Shown: in pieces, positions 17,272-27,200 of the stretch
Layout: each line of letters begins with the position of its first letter
How positions within the stretch are numbered: position 1 is the first letter of the stretch
Origin: G963663525 sp963663525
GTDB taxonomy: Bacteria; Myxococcota_A; SURF-8; G963663525
DNA: 64,000 nt
Direction of reading: 5' to 3'
Assembly (NCBI GenBank): GCA_963663525.2
Contig: CAXXHC010000004.1
Location: 682,001 to 746,000 of the forward strand
The notes under the pieces: model-generated
What the model saw: the letters and a program-made list of their open reading frames with translations, nothing else
What the model was told of the DNA's origin: nothing
Database searches by the model: none
Program-made: the position numbers and the translations under genes

Positions 17272-18234
17272 TCAATCCGAAAACAACTCGTCGTCGGTGA
17301 ATTCCGGTGGCGGCGTCGCGGATTCCGTTGCATTTTCACCAAGTTCTTTCAATACTTTACGGGCTCTTTCGATAGCTACGGCATTGGCCAGAGCGGCGTC
17401 CGGCAGCACCTTCGGGTCGGTGCGGACGATTTCGTGCAGCAGGGATTTCGCCAACTCCGTTTTCATGTTGCCTATCGCATAATGTCGGGCATAGAAAAAC
17501 AGGGTCAGCAGAAATTTACGTTCGTTGAGCGCAAGCGCCTTTTCGAAGTGCTCGCGCGCTTTTTCCGGGTTTCCTCCCAACGCTTGGGGCACCGCCGCCT
17601 CGATGGCTCCCAGAAAAGTATCGGCTCCCGCGAAGTAGTATTCGGGCATACGATCCGCAACCCGTTGCATCATGGCTTTGATGCGTCCGAGATAGGCCAC
17701 CTCGGCGGGATCGTCGGGACGGATCTGGATCACCAGCCCCCATGAGGCCGCTGTCCAATACAAAAACGCCATTTTACGTTCCGTTTTCCAACGGCGGAGT
17801 TGTTTCTCCAGCGCTTCGGCCCCGGCGTCGAATGCCTCCGAAAAGCCCGATTGTTCTCGAAGCCATTCCATGCCGAGATCGCGGGCGCGGCGGTAGAACG
17901 TCGCCGCCCGTGCGGGTTCCTCCCGTTCGAGAAAAGCCATGGCATAGCCCGAAAAACCGCGCATCAACAGCAGACGTACGTCGTCCTGGCCGGGGTCGGA
18001 CCGATAGACGCCCTCCAAAAGCTTCAGATTTCCGGCCATGGCCTCGCGAGCAAAGCGGAGATCGGTTTCGCTTTCGACCGCCAAAGCCCCTTCTTCGAGG
18101 ATGGGTTGCATGGTGCGCACCACCACCGTAGTGCAGGAGGCGACGAAAAGGCACAGAACCGGCGCCAAGGCTGCAATAAGCCGAAAGGGCATCGTTGGAA
18201 GTCGTGGAAAATTCGATTTTATCGCGTGTTTCAT
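17272..18234 (-). CDS. TatT-like lipoprotein (TRAP-associated TPR component)
   Basis: 320 residues. The signal peptide ends in lipobox VASC, so it is a probable lipoprotein. The rest is helical and TPR-like, with segments such as RGFSGYAMAFLEREEPARA, PEYYFAGADTFLGA and NPEKAREHFEKAL that match the TatT family of tetratricopeptide proteins. TatT trimers dock a DctP-type receptor to hand over ligand. The tandem position before the DctP-like gene supports this. The start could be M15 (MPFRLIAALAP), which gives a more compact signal peptide. Confidence 0.82.
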   Translation of the reverse strand: MKHAIKSNFPRLPTMPFRLIAALAPVLCLFVASCTTVVVRTMQPILEEGALAVESETDLRFAREAMAGNLKLLEGVYRSDPGQDDVRLLLMRGFSGYAMAFLEREEPARAATFYRRARDLGMEWLREQSGFSEAFDAGAEALEKQLRRWKTERKMAFLYWTAASWGLVIQIRPDDPAEVAYLGRIKAMMQRVADRMPEYYFAGADTFLGAIEAAVPQALGGNPEKAREHFEKALALNERKFLLTLFFYARHYAIGNMKTELAKSLLHEIVRTDPKVLPDAALANAVAIERARKVLKELGENATESATPPPEFTDDELFSD

Positions 18235-18333
18235 CGGTTTCGACGTTGGAACGGGTTGCGATGTCGTGACGGATTCGGGTACAGTCTAGCGCATTTGAGT
18301 CAAATGTGAAGGGAAAAGCTTGGCAAAGACGGA

Positions 18334-19548
18334 ATGGGAAACACGATGAATGCAGGGTGGCTCGTTCGCTTGCTGGTTTGGCTGCTTCGGAGGAAGAGCG
18401 ATGGAAACGCTCCTCCATTGACGACGCAGGAGCGCGAAAGCATCCGCTCCGTGTTGTTGATCCGTGTGGACGAGCGCATGGGTAACGTGTTGTTGACAGC
18501 TCCTCTCGCCCAAGCCTTGTGCCAAACTTTTCCCGAAGCCCGAATCGAGTGGCTGGTTTGCAGACGGTACCGCTGGCTGGTGGAGGAGCATCCGCCGTCG
18601 CCGGAACGTGCCAACCTGCGGATTCGACCGTTCGAGAAACGCTCCCCATGGATCGCGCCGTGGTACTTTTTCTCTTTGATTTTCCACCTGTTACGTACTC
18701 CGTATGACCTTGTGATCGACGCCGCTCACGAGCAACGGGCCTCGTTTACTTCTCTGGCGCTGGCGTTACTGGCCGGTGGGCGCTGGCGTGTGGGGCACCG
18801 TCGGGGCGTTGCCGATTGGGCCTATACCCATGCCGTCGCCACCAACGCTCCCGACGACGCCGACCCTACCAAAGAAGCCCACGACGCCCAACGAAAGCTT
18901 CGTCTGCTGAAGCCGGTTCTCGGAGAAGTACCCTCCACGCCGCCCTGGATCGCTTCTGTGCCGGAAAAGGTCAAAGATGACGTGCGCGAGTGGCTGCGAA
19001 AACACGATATCGACAGACAACGCTTGTTGGGGTTGTACGTAGGCGGGCGCAAGCCGGATCATCGCTGGCCCGTCGAGCGCTTCGCGGAATTTTTACGTGC
19101 CTTCGGACCTCCTGCCGGGTGGCGGGCGTTGATTTTCTGGGGACCGGGGGAAAAAAGCCTTGCACGCGCGCTCGAAGAAAAAAGCGAGGGGAGGGCGCTT
19201 GCGATTCCGGCCTGTGATATCGCCTATTTACAGTCGTTTCTTGGGATCTGTGACCTGATGGTGATCGGCGATACCGGCCCCATGCATATGAGTTGGGCGC
19301 TCGGCGTGCCGACCGTGGCGGTGTTCCGCTGTTCCGACGCAATGCGCTGGCTTCCTCGCGTACCCCAGGTGGTGGGAGTTCTGCCCCACGACGATCTCGG
19401 TCCCCGGCCTTCCGACGTCGAAGCCGCCGCTCGGTGGCTTGCGCGAGGAATCGAGGAGGGGAACTTCGTTCCACCCAAGGAAATGCAAGAGACCTGCGGT
19501 GAAAATACACCGAAAAATGAAGAAAAATCAAAAGGATACGAAGTATGA
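18334..19548 (+). CDS. Glycosyltransferase family 9 (heptosyltransferase-like)
   Basis: 404 residues from ATG 18334 (an alternative ATG is four codons in). The N-terminal Rossmann half carries SVLLIRVDERMGNVLLTAPL, the GT9 signature where heptosyltransferases bind the acceptor. The C-terminal half has YVGGRKPDHRWPVERFAE and VIGDTGPMHMSWALGVPTVAVF, the nucleotide-sugar site with the DTGPMH motif. ADP-heptose:LPS heptosyltransferase is the usual role, extending the LPS core. Divergent from the TatT-like gene, it overlaps the next glycosyltransferase by 4 bp (ATGA), so the two are translationally coupled. Confidence 0.88.
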   Translation: MGNTMNAGWLVRLLVWLLRRKSDGNAPPLTTQERESIRSVLLIRVDERMGNVLLTAPLAQALCQTFPEARIEWLVCRRYRWLVEEHPPSPERANLRIRPFEKRSPWIAPWYFFSLIFHLLRTPYDLVIDAAHEQRASFTSLALALLAGGRWRVGHRRGVADWAYTHAVATNAPDDADPTKEAHDAQRKLRLLKPVLGEVPSTPPWIASVPEKVKDDVREWLRKHDIDRQRLLGLYVGGRKPDHRWPVERFAEFLRAFGPPAGWRALIFWGPGEKSLARALEEKSEGRALAIPACDIAYLQSFLGICDLMVIGDTGPMHMSWALGVPTVAVFRCSDAMRWLPRVPQVVGVLPHDDLGPRPSDVEAAARWLARGIEEGNFVPPKEMQETCGENTPKNEEKSKGYEV

Positions 19549-20714
19549 GCGCGCTTCGTGTCATGCATTTGCTGGCCTGTCCGACCCTCACCGGACCGGG
19601 AGCCGCCGCCCTGCCGATGATCCTCGCCTTCCGCGATGCCGGAGCGGATCTGCGGGTGGTGATCGATGGCCACCGGCCCGACGATCTCGCCCACGTTTTG
19701 CGAGGACATGGTATTTTCACAGACGAGAGCCTGGCGATGTCCACGGTAGCGCCGCCGTGGAAAACTCTCAATGATATCCATAAGTTAAGGCAATGTTTAA
19801 AGCGTTGGAAGCCAGACGCCGTGGTGACGCATACCAGCCATGACCACGTTTTGGCATGGCTGGGGATGCGCGGGCTTTCCCGAAACGTGCCTTTGATTCG
19901 TACCTTGCACTCGAAGCGGTCTTTGCAAAAACGCACCGGGCAGCGTTGGCTTTGGCGGCGAACGGACGCCGTACTCAGCCACGTGCAAGGCTGGGAAGAT
20001 AAGCTTCGAGATCGCTTCGATATTCCGACGGAACGCTTTTTTTACACCCCGTTGCCTATCGAAACAGGCATGTTTTCTCCCCATGGCCCTGATTTGCGCG
20101 AAAAGCTGGGATTTCCACGGGATGTGCCGACGCTTGGGATGGTGTGCCGCATCAAGCCGGGACGTCGTTTGTTTCCGTTGTTGGCTGCCATGCGAAGCGT
20201 GGGCCGGGAATTGGGGGTGCGTTTGGTGGTGGTCGGCGCAGGAGAATCCGCCGGAGAGGCGGAAAACCTCTGTCGTCACTGGGGGTTACGCGAGTACGTG
20301 CGTTTTATGGGATACCTGCGTACCCCTGTATTGGCCGCCGCCTATCGCACGATGGACGCCCTGTTGCTCGCCGCCGAGGGCAACGACGGTTCTTGCCGCG
20401 TTTTGGCTGAAGCGGCCTGCTGTGGTGTCTCTGCTATTGGATTTTCCGGCATCGCAGCAGTGCGGGAACAGGTGACGTCCGGAGAAACGGGGGAATGGTT
20501 CGAAGTTCCGGGAAATACGGCATATTCCTGGAGAAAAGCTTTCGAGGAAGTATTGAGGGCCTTTGTCCGGCGAAAAAACTGGAGCGAACTCGGAGCATGT
20601 GCACGGGCCGCACGTCTTTCACTTCCCGACCGGGAGGAAATCGGAGACCGCTGGCTGGAGTTCATTCAGACGTTGCAAAGTGCCGGGAAACGGTGCACGT
20701 ATAGCTGGTTTTAG
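19545..20714 (+). CDS. GT4-type glycosyltransferase
   Basis: 389 residues. It has the GT-B fold of glycosyltransferase families 1 and 4: the N-terminal domain starts RVMHLLACPTLTGPGA, and the C-terminal domain has LGMVCRIKPGRR, LVVVGAGESAGEAE, VRFMGYL and the E-x7-E-like region AAEGNDGSCRVLAEAACCGV. It most likely adds a sugar to the LPS core or O-antigen after the heptosyltransferase-like enzyme it is coupled to. Its TAG stop lies in the left end of a dispersed repeat (20709-21040), so the last codons may have been reshaped by that insertion. Confidence 0.87.
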   Translation: MSALRVMHLLACPTLTGPGAAALPMILAFRDAGADLRVVIDGHRPDDLAHVLRGHGIFTDESLAMSTVAPPWKTLNDIHKLRQCLKRWKPDAVVTHTSHDHVLAWLGMRGLSRNVPLIRTLHSKRSLQKRTGQRWLWRRTDAVLSHVQGWEDKLRDRFDIPTERFFYTPLPIETGMFSPHGPDLREKLGFPRDVPTLGMVCRIKPGRRLFPLLAAMRSVGRELGVRLVVVGAGESAGEAENLCRHWGLREYVRFMGYLRTPVLAAAYRTMDALLLAAEGNDGSCRVLAEAACCGVSAIGFSGIAAVREQVTSGETGEWFEVPGNTAYSWRKAFEEVLRAFVRRKNWSELGACARAARLSLPDREEIGDRWLEFIQTLQSAGKRCTYSWF

Positions 20715-21040
20715 CGATCATTTCATTATGTGTGGCATGGGCCAACCGCAGGTTGCCTATGTCGGAGTATTGACAACCCCCCTGAATTTGATTTCCAGCC
20801 CCAATTTTGCATAAATGTCATTCCTGCGCAGGCGGGAATCCAGAGCAATATCAAGCACCTGGACCCCCGCCTTCGCGGGGGTGACAAATGTTTCTACAAA
20901 GATAGATACTTTGTCAGCAAGCTGGCATGGGCTAACCGTAGGTTGCCCATGTGCATGGTTGGGGGTACACGGGCAAGCGGACGTTTCACGTCGCTTGGCC
21001 CGTGCCACACTTTGTCCCCAGTGGGTCTATCGCTAAAATC
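20709..21040 (+). repeat. Dispersed repeat family B, composite copy 1, with a family A copy inside
   Basis: Bounded by inverted ends TTTTAGCGAT and ATCGCTAAAA. It contains a partial family B hairpin (20732-20765), a family A element, then a full family B core (20926-21012) made of two hairpins: CATGGGCTAACC...GGTTGCCCATG and CACGGGCAAGC...GCTTGGCCCGTG. Related copies are at 46407-46520 and, reversed, at 51449-51570. No gene is seen in this intergenic stretch. Confidence 0.82.
20817..20885 (+). repeat. Dispersed palindromic repeat family A, copy 2
   Basis: From GTCATTCCTGCGCAGGCGGG to CCCCCGCCTTCGCGGGGGTG plus AC, with a perfect inverted-end structure. Other copies are at 8511 and 61573. Confidence 0.85.
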
Positions 21041-21064
21041 AAATAGCAACTGATCTAATTGAAA

Positions 21065-22774
21065 TTACTCGCTTTCCTTCCAGGCAGTCTGGGAAGCGAG
21101 TGTCTCCTTCGGTTCCGGCCAGGCGTCAATCGTGGATTGAAGAGAGGCGGGAATCGGCCAGATCAACTCCGCGTTGCGGTCCGTTGCTTCGACCTCGCGG
21201 TCGTCTTCCCAGCCGGATTGGACGTCGATCAGCGAAAGCATTCGCGAGGTGGCGGGGAGACTGCCCTCGGGGGCTTCGTAGTCCACGACGACGGTAAAAA
21301 CGGAAAGAGTGGCGTCGGCGTTGCGCACGATTTCGAAGAAGCGAAATTGTTGGGGCCAGTCGATCAGCGACGTGGTTTTCACCTCGTAAAAACCGCCCGT
21401 GCCCAGGTCGTTTTCGTAGTGGCGGATGCGGTGCTTGTGGGAGTGTCCTCCGACGAACAGCAACACGTTTTCGTATTCGCACAACAGAGACTTGATTTCC
21501 TCGCCATCGGCGAAGCGGTTGGGCTGGTCGTCGTTGGAAATCGAGCCCAACGCATGGTGCGCCATCACGATGACGAGGCGTTTTTCCTCCAGGGCTAGGT
21601 CGAGTTGGGGGGCCAGAAAATCCTCGAACTGGTCGCGATCGAGCACTCCGTCGGCGTATTGGATCATACCGGTGAAACCTTCCGGTCCCGGACGATAGGC
21701 CGTGTCCAACATGATGAACCGTAGAGGTAGATCTCCATCCGGGTCATAGACAAAATAGCCCTTGCTGTCGTCGATGTTTTTTTGTGTATAGCCGTGCCCT
21801 TGGGGTAGTCCCGATGCGTTGAGAATCTGTTCGATCAATTCCGTGTGGTGCAGCGGGCGGCGTTCGGGGTCTTCCGGTATCTCCCCCGTGACCATTTCGA
21901 ACGTTTTGCCGTTGCGTGTTCCGAAGTCAGCTTTGTTTCCTGTCGCCATGGCGATGCTGCTTTCGTCGATGGGCGAGGTGCCCAACATGCAGGAATCGTG
22001 GTTGCCCAACGCAACGATCCACGGCAGATCCTGATCCAACCCGGCGGCCTGGAAATCGTCCTGTGGGTCGTTATTCGGGCCTTCCACGGGGTCGTCATCC
22101 TCTCCGCTGTCCGGGTGCACCATTTCACCCGCCATGATTGCGGTAAAGGCTTCGAGTTCGGTTTTAAGGATGGAATCGGTAACATCTCCGGTGATCGTCA
22201 CCAAGTCGAAGGGATGTTTTTGGTGGAAGTAATTGATGCTTTTTACTGCGGCGTCCAGCACGACTTCTGTAAACATGTCCGATGGTCGCAGTGATCCGCC
22301 TTCCGCCGGGTTGTCCACGATGCCGTTGCGGGAGGGGCTTTCCTCGTCCGTCAGGTGGGTGTCCGTTAATTGTGCGAACGAAAACAGAGACTTCCGTGTC
22401 CCCGTAGTATCGGCGTTTGTGGAAAAAGCGTCGTTTGGAATGCATTCCTCGCCTTCGGCATACGACCATTCACCCATCTGCACGCTGTAAAATGGGGAAA
22501 GCGCCAGCACCGAAAGGGCGGGGTTGGCGCAGTACTCGGCGTCGGCATCGGGGCAGACGGTTTCGGAAAACGGAATGTCGGGGACGATGGTTGCCGCGAG
22601 TGTCGTCACGGCGGAAAATGGCGGAGCGTCTTCGTTTTCCTCGGCTTCCACTTCCTCGGTTGCATCGAAGTCGCCTTGATCGATGGGGTTGGCGTCGTTG
22701 GAGTCCGAACAGCCGAAAAAGATTGCAAGAAGAAAACAAACACCTGGAATTACAAAGAGATTTTGGTATTTCAT
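21065..22774 (-). CDS. Calcineurin-like metallophosphoesterase lipoprotein
   Basis: 569 residues. The signal peptide ends in lipobox FFGC (Cys22), followed by an acidic tether (DFDATEEVEAEENED). The catalytic domain shows the five metal motifs in order: DTHL, GDVT, GNHD, AHHA and GHSHKHR. This two-metal phosphoesterase is therefore expected to be active in the periplasm or at the cell surface. The substrate is unknown; families with this layout hydrolyse phosphomono- or diesters. It is monocistronic, and repeats lie downstream. Confidence 0.88.
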   Translation of the reverse strand: MKYQNLFVIPGVCFLLAIFFGCSDSNDANPIDQGDFDATEEVEAEENEDAPPFSAVTTLAATIVPDIPFSETVCPDADAEYCANPALSVLALSPFYSVQMGEWSYAEGEECIPNDAFSTNADTTGTRKSLFSFAQLTDTHLTDEESPSRNGIVDNPAEGGSLRPSDMFTEVVLDAAVKSINYFHQKHPFDLVTITGDVTDSILKTELEAFTAIMAGEMVHPDSGEDDDPVEGPNNDPQDDFQAAGLDQDLPWIVALGNHDSCMLGTSPIDESSIAMATGNKADFGTRNGKTFEMVTGEIPEDPERRPLHHTELIEQILNASGLPQGHGYTQKNIDDSKGYFVYDPDGDLPLRFIMLDTAYRPGPEGFTGMIQYADGVLDRDQFEDFLAPQLDLALEEKRLVIVMAHHALGSISNDDQPNRFADGEEIKSLLCEYENVLLFVGGHSHKHRIRHYENDLGTGGFYEVKTTSLIDWPQQFRFFEIVRNADATLSVFTVVVDYEAPEGSLPATSRMLSLIDVQSGWEDDREVEATDRNAELIWPIPASLQSTIDAWPEPKETLASQTAWKESE

Positions 22775-22922
22775 TTTCTTATCCTATGAAACTGATTAAC
22801 AGAAGAATGTCAAAAACCTAACAAAGAACTAACAAAAAGAAAATGTTTTTCTTTTCGCCATGCCAGGTGGAGATTTTTTTTCATGCGAAGGGAGCGGTTC
22901 TTTTTCTTAGATGGGATTGGAC

Positions 22923-22950
22923 TTGCGAAAAATCGACAACTTCCTATAAT
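22923..22950 (+). promoter_or_regulatory. Sigma-70-type promoter of the ZipA-like gene
   Basis: TTGCGA (22923-22928), a 16-bp spacer, then a perfect TATAAT (22945-22950), about 90 bp upstream of the chosen start codon. Confidence 0.6.
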
Positions 22951-23043
22951 GACAGTGGTTATTATAGTTTCTATGCGCTTCGAGCCGTCCGCGCCCATCG
23001 GGATGGTCGGGGACCGATGCATTTATGGAGGCCCATAAACAAA

Positions 23044-24192
23044 ATGGGGAATGACGGAATGGATGCTTTTCTGGTTCTTATTTCAATCGCCGTTTTGTTG
23101 GTTCTTGTGGTGGCGTATTTCATTGCGCGGCATAACTCGAAAAAGTCGAAGAATTTCGAAGAGTTTTCGGAAGATTCTTTCATCGACGAACGCCCGCGCT
23201 TCACGGATTCACCTCAAGAGCCTATGCCCGAAAAAGAAGTGCTTGCCGAAAAGGGAAGCGAGGACGCGCACGAGATTCTTTCCGTGAATCTGGAAGGTTT
23301 TCAGAAAGAGGGGAACGTAACGCCGCCGGATGAATACCTGCCCGACGAGAAAAGCGATTGGGTGGTCAGTCTGGAAATCAAGAACGTAAAGGAAATCGAA
23401 CGGGAGGAAATCCTGCGCATTTTCGACGCGGCCTGGCGTGAAGCCAACGGTTTGCCGGAGTTGTACGGCAAAGGTGTCGAATCCGGAAAGTGGTCGTTTT
23501 TATTGGCTGCCGACGCACCGGATTCGATTTCCCAAGTGCGTTTCGCCTGGAAACTTTTCCAGGACGACGACCGAAGTATGCCGCGATCCTTGACCCAAAC
23601 CGACCTGCGTTCGTTTCTAAATGCCACCAAGGTTGCGGGCGCACAGATGGGCGATGTCATGGTCGGTTCCAAAACTTCTCCCGAAGAAGGCGGCGAACGT
23701 GCCGAATTCCTGAAGGCGTTGGCGGAAGATTGCGACTGGACGGCTGGAATCGTTTTGAAGGCCAAGGATGGAAAGCCTTACGAAGGCAAGGATATCTGGG
23801 ATGTGATGATGAGCCTTGGCTTGAAGTGGGGAGATATGGACATCTTCCACTGGAACAACGACAGCGGCCTTGGCGATGACTTTTTCTTCAGCGTATGGTC
23901 TTCGACGTCACCCGGCTATTTCCTTCCGGAGCAGATCGAGAGAGGTGAGGTGCAAACCGACGACCTCGTATTCGGTTTCGCCATTCCACGCTGCATCGAT
24001 CCGGTGCAAGTGTACGACGTGATGCTCAAAGCCGCCCGATACGCCCAGAAACGACTGGGAGGGGAACTGTTGGATATCAACGGCGACACGTTGCAGGAAG
24101 ACGCTCTGAAAATGGAAATCGAAGCGGCGGTGAACAAACTCAAAGAATCGGGATATCCGCCCGGAAGCGATGCATCCTTGTACGCCTTTTAA
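23044..24192 (+). CDS. ZipA-like cell-division protein
   Basis: 382 residues from ATG 23044 (GGAGG lies 13 bp upstream; ATG 23059 is an alternative). One N-terminal membrane helix (about residues 6-27, LVLISIAVLLVLVVAYFI) is followed by an acidic linker and a globular C-terminal domain. The last 140 residues match the FtsZ-binding fold of ZipA: GLKWGDMDIFHWNND, SPGYFLPEQ, then VQVYDVMLKAARYAQKRLGG. ZipA tethers FtsZ to the inner membrane in gammaproteobacteria. Here the linker lacks the Pro/Gln richness of E. coli ZipA, and an additional domain (about 95-225, WVVSLEIKNVKEIERE...) precedes the FtsZ-binding part. The function is inferred by similarity. Confidence 0.8.
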   Translation: MGNDGMDAFLVLISIAVLLVLVVAYFIARHNSKKSKNFEEFSEDSFIDERPRFTDSPQEPMPEKEVLAEKGSEDAHEILSVNLEGFQKEGNVTPPDEYLPDEKSDWVVSLEIKNVKEIEREEILRIFDAAWREANGLPELYGKGVESGKWSFLLAADAPDSISQVRFAWKLFQDDDRSMPRSLTQTDLRSFLNATKVAGAQMGDVMVGSKTSPEEGGERAEFLKALAEDCDWTAGIVLKAKDGKPYEGKDIWDVMMSLGLKWGDMDIFHWNNDSGLGDDFFFSVWSSTSPGYFLPEQIERGEVQTDDLVFGFAIPRCIDPVQVYDVMLKAARYAQKRLGGELLDINGDTLQEDALKMEIEAAVNKLKESGYPPGSDASLYAF

Positions 24193-24232
24193 CGACAACC
24201 CGGCATTTCGGGTGGATCGAGAGAAGAAACGC

Positions 24233-27200
24233 ATGACTACCCGGAAATGGCGATGGGGTTCCGTTCTCCTGTTTTGTCTGGTCACAGTCGGAACGGCATG
24301 GGCAGATGATGCGGGTAAGCTCGATACCCTACGCCAGGCGATACGTCTTCAAGGCGCCCAGTGGCAGGCGGCGGAAACGTCCATTTCCCGATTGTCTCCC
24401 GCCGAGCGGCGTAAGCGCATGGGCTGGAATCCGCCAGAAAAAGTCAGTAAATCCAAGCAGTTCGAGCCCGATTCGGTATATCCGTTGCCCAAAAAGCTGG
24501 ACTGGCGCGACCATGGCGGCAACTGGGTTACGCCGGTACAGCAGCAAGGCGCGTGTGGAAGTTGCTGGGCCTTCGCCTCGATCGCAGCCATCGAATCGGC
24601 TTTCCTGCTATCCGAAGGCAAAACCTACGAGGAATGGCCCATCGATCTTTCCGAGGGGCAGGCCTTCGCCTGCGCGCCGCTTTCGGTGAGTTGCGAGACG
24701 GGCGGCAACGCCGAGTACACCTACGATATCGGGATGGACGTGGGAATCACGGTCGAGGAATGCCTGGACTATTCCAGCTCGCTCGTGCTTGGAAGTTCCA
24801 ATGATATTTCATGCACTTACGAATGCGACGATTGGACGGACCAAGTGTACAAGTTGCGGGGATATACGTATATCACCACTGGAGAATACCACTACCCGGA
24901 AGACATCGAGCGCGTCAAAGCCGCCTTGCAATATGGTCCGGTGGTGGCGGGGCTGGCGATTTTCTCGGATTTCAGCTACTACGCCGGGGGAATCTACCGC
25001 CATGTCTGGGGCGATTACGAGGCCGGGCATCTGGTGCTTCTGGTGGGCTACGACGACGACGAACAGTGCTGGATCGCCAAAAACAGCTGGGGCGCGTTCT
25101 GGGGTGAGAACGGTGGTTACTTCCGGGTGGCCTACGACGACGCAGCCACGAACATCATGCGTTGGGTGTCGAGGCCGTTCGTCGAGGGCGACCAGCCACC
25201 CGGAAGTTCCTGCAACAACCCGATCGAACTGGATTTCGACGAAGAAGGACGTAGCGAGCGGTTTTTCGAAAGCGGGCACGAAGCCTTTGATGAAAACCTG
25301 GTGGGTTCCTGCGGCGGGAATGGCAAACAGGTGGTGCTTCGTTTCGAAGTGGAAAGCGCCTCGGCGTTCAGCGCCACGCTGGATGGCTCGGACGCCGTAC
25401 TCTATGTACGCAGTGCTTGCGATGAAGAAACCAGCGAAATCGTTTGTGATTCCGGCGGTAGTTCGTATCCGGGAACGGGTGACTGTTACGTCACCGTCGA
25501 GAACCTGGAACCTGGAACCTACTACCTGTTCGCCGACACGAATCATGCCGAAGCCGGGGAATGGTATCACCTCCAGGCGGAATTGCATCCGGTGCGAGGC
25601 TTGCTGTACGTCGAACCGACCGAAGTCGCGGGGTACGTCACCAAGGACGGCTCCCTTTCCCGCTTCGATCCGCAAGACGGACTTCTGCTGGCCAATCTTG
25701 GAACGAAAAGCATCGAATACGAAATTGCGGTGGAAGGGGAGAGCATTTCCCTGATGGATACCGCATCGGGAACGCTCGATCCCGTGGCGAGTGTCGAAGA
25801 CGGCCTGACGCTGGGACTCCAAGTGTCCGATACTTCTTCGGATTTCACATCTACACTGACCGTAAGCGCCGACGATGCGCTTGGTTCGCCGGTGGATGTG
25901 CCGGTGAAGGTATGGAGTTTTCCATACGGCGTGGAGTTCGTTGCGGATAGCGCACAGCGGCTTCCTTCGCTGGAAGACGCCCCCTACACCGTCACCTTTC
26001 CCGTCGATGCCGATGGGCCGGTATACGACGTGTCGGTATGCCTCAAGGTTCGAAATGGTATGAAGGGCACGTTTTCCGCCGTGTTGGAGACGCCGACCGA
26101 CCGGTCGGTCGATCTTTTCGAGTACAATCCCCGCGACCGCAGGGCCGTAGGACCGGTGGTCTGCTTCGGTCCGGACAGGCCGCCTTTCGAGGATCTCAAC
26201 ATTCTCGTGGGACAGGAAGCTCGGGGCGACTGGCTCCTGCATCTCAATTCGGACGATTACGCTCGATTCGAGGCGGCGGCGCTCTTTTTCGCGACGATGC
26301 CCTGCGACGCTTCCTCCTGCGACGACGACAACGGCTGCACGGCGGATATCTGTCTGAATGAAGGGGAGTGCGGATACCGAGACATGAAATTCGGGCAACC
26401 GTGCAAGGACGACCTGTACTGCACGGTGTTCGAGCATTGTGATGCGGGTCAGTGCGTGGGAGCGCAGCGGGAACCGACCTTCAATTTCCCGGACTGTGGT
26501 GTGCCGCAATGCTACGAAGAAGACGAAAAAGTCCTTATCGAACCCATGGACGAGCGTTGCGACGATGGCGACGTGTGCAACGGGCCGGAAACCTGCAACC
26601 TTTTGCTGGGATGCATGGCGGGCGAGCCGCTCGAAACCGACGACGGCATCGACTGCACGAACGACGGCTGCGACCCGGTGGATGGCGTGTTTCACGAGGC
26701 TGACGACAACCTCTGCGAGCAACCGGAAGACGAGTGCCGGGAAGCCCAATGCGATGAAGCAAAGGGCTGTGTCGTTTCGTTTACGTCGCATGTGGCCTGC
26801 TCGCTGGAGAGCGGGGAGGAAGGCATCTGCGACGAAGAAGCCTGCATCGCCGTGAAGCCGGGCAGTCGCTGCGGGGAGGCGTTGGAACTGGAACCGGGCG
26901 AACACGTGTTTTCCTTTGCCGAGTTGAAACACTACGACACGACGGGTTCATCTTGCCTGCCGGAAGATGTGACGGACGGGACGCGGCTGTATTTTCGTCC
27001 TGCTTCCGTTCCGGTGCGGGTGACGCTCGAAGCGACGAAAGGCCGCCTGGTGGCGTTGGATTCCTGTGAGGGAGAATGCCTGGATGTCCCGGTGGACGAG
27101 GCGTTTTTCGTCGAATCGGAAAGTACGGTGCTGGCGGCAATAGAGGTCGGCGAAGCTGGGGATGATGCGTTTACCGTGCGGATTCGAAAACCTTCATCGG

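Noticed and set aside
24809..26932. Minus-strand open frame of 707 codons
   Set aside because: Lies opposite the clear papain-like protease gene; the product has no recognisable domain.
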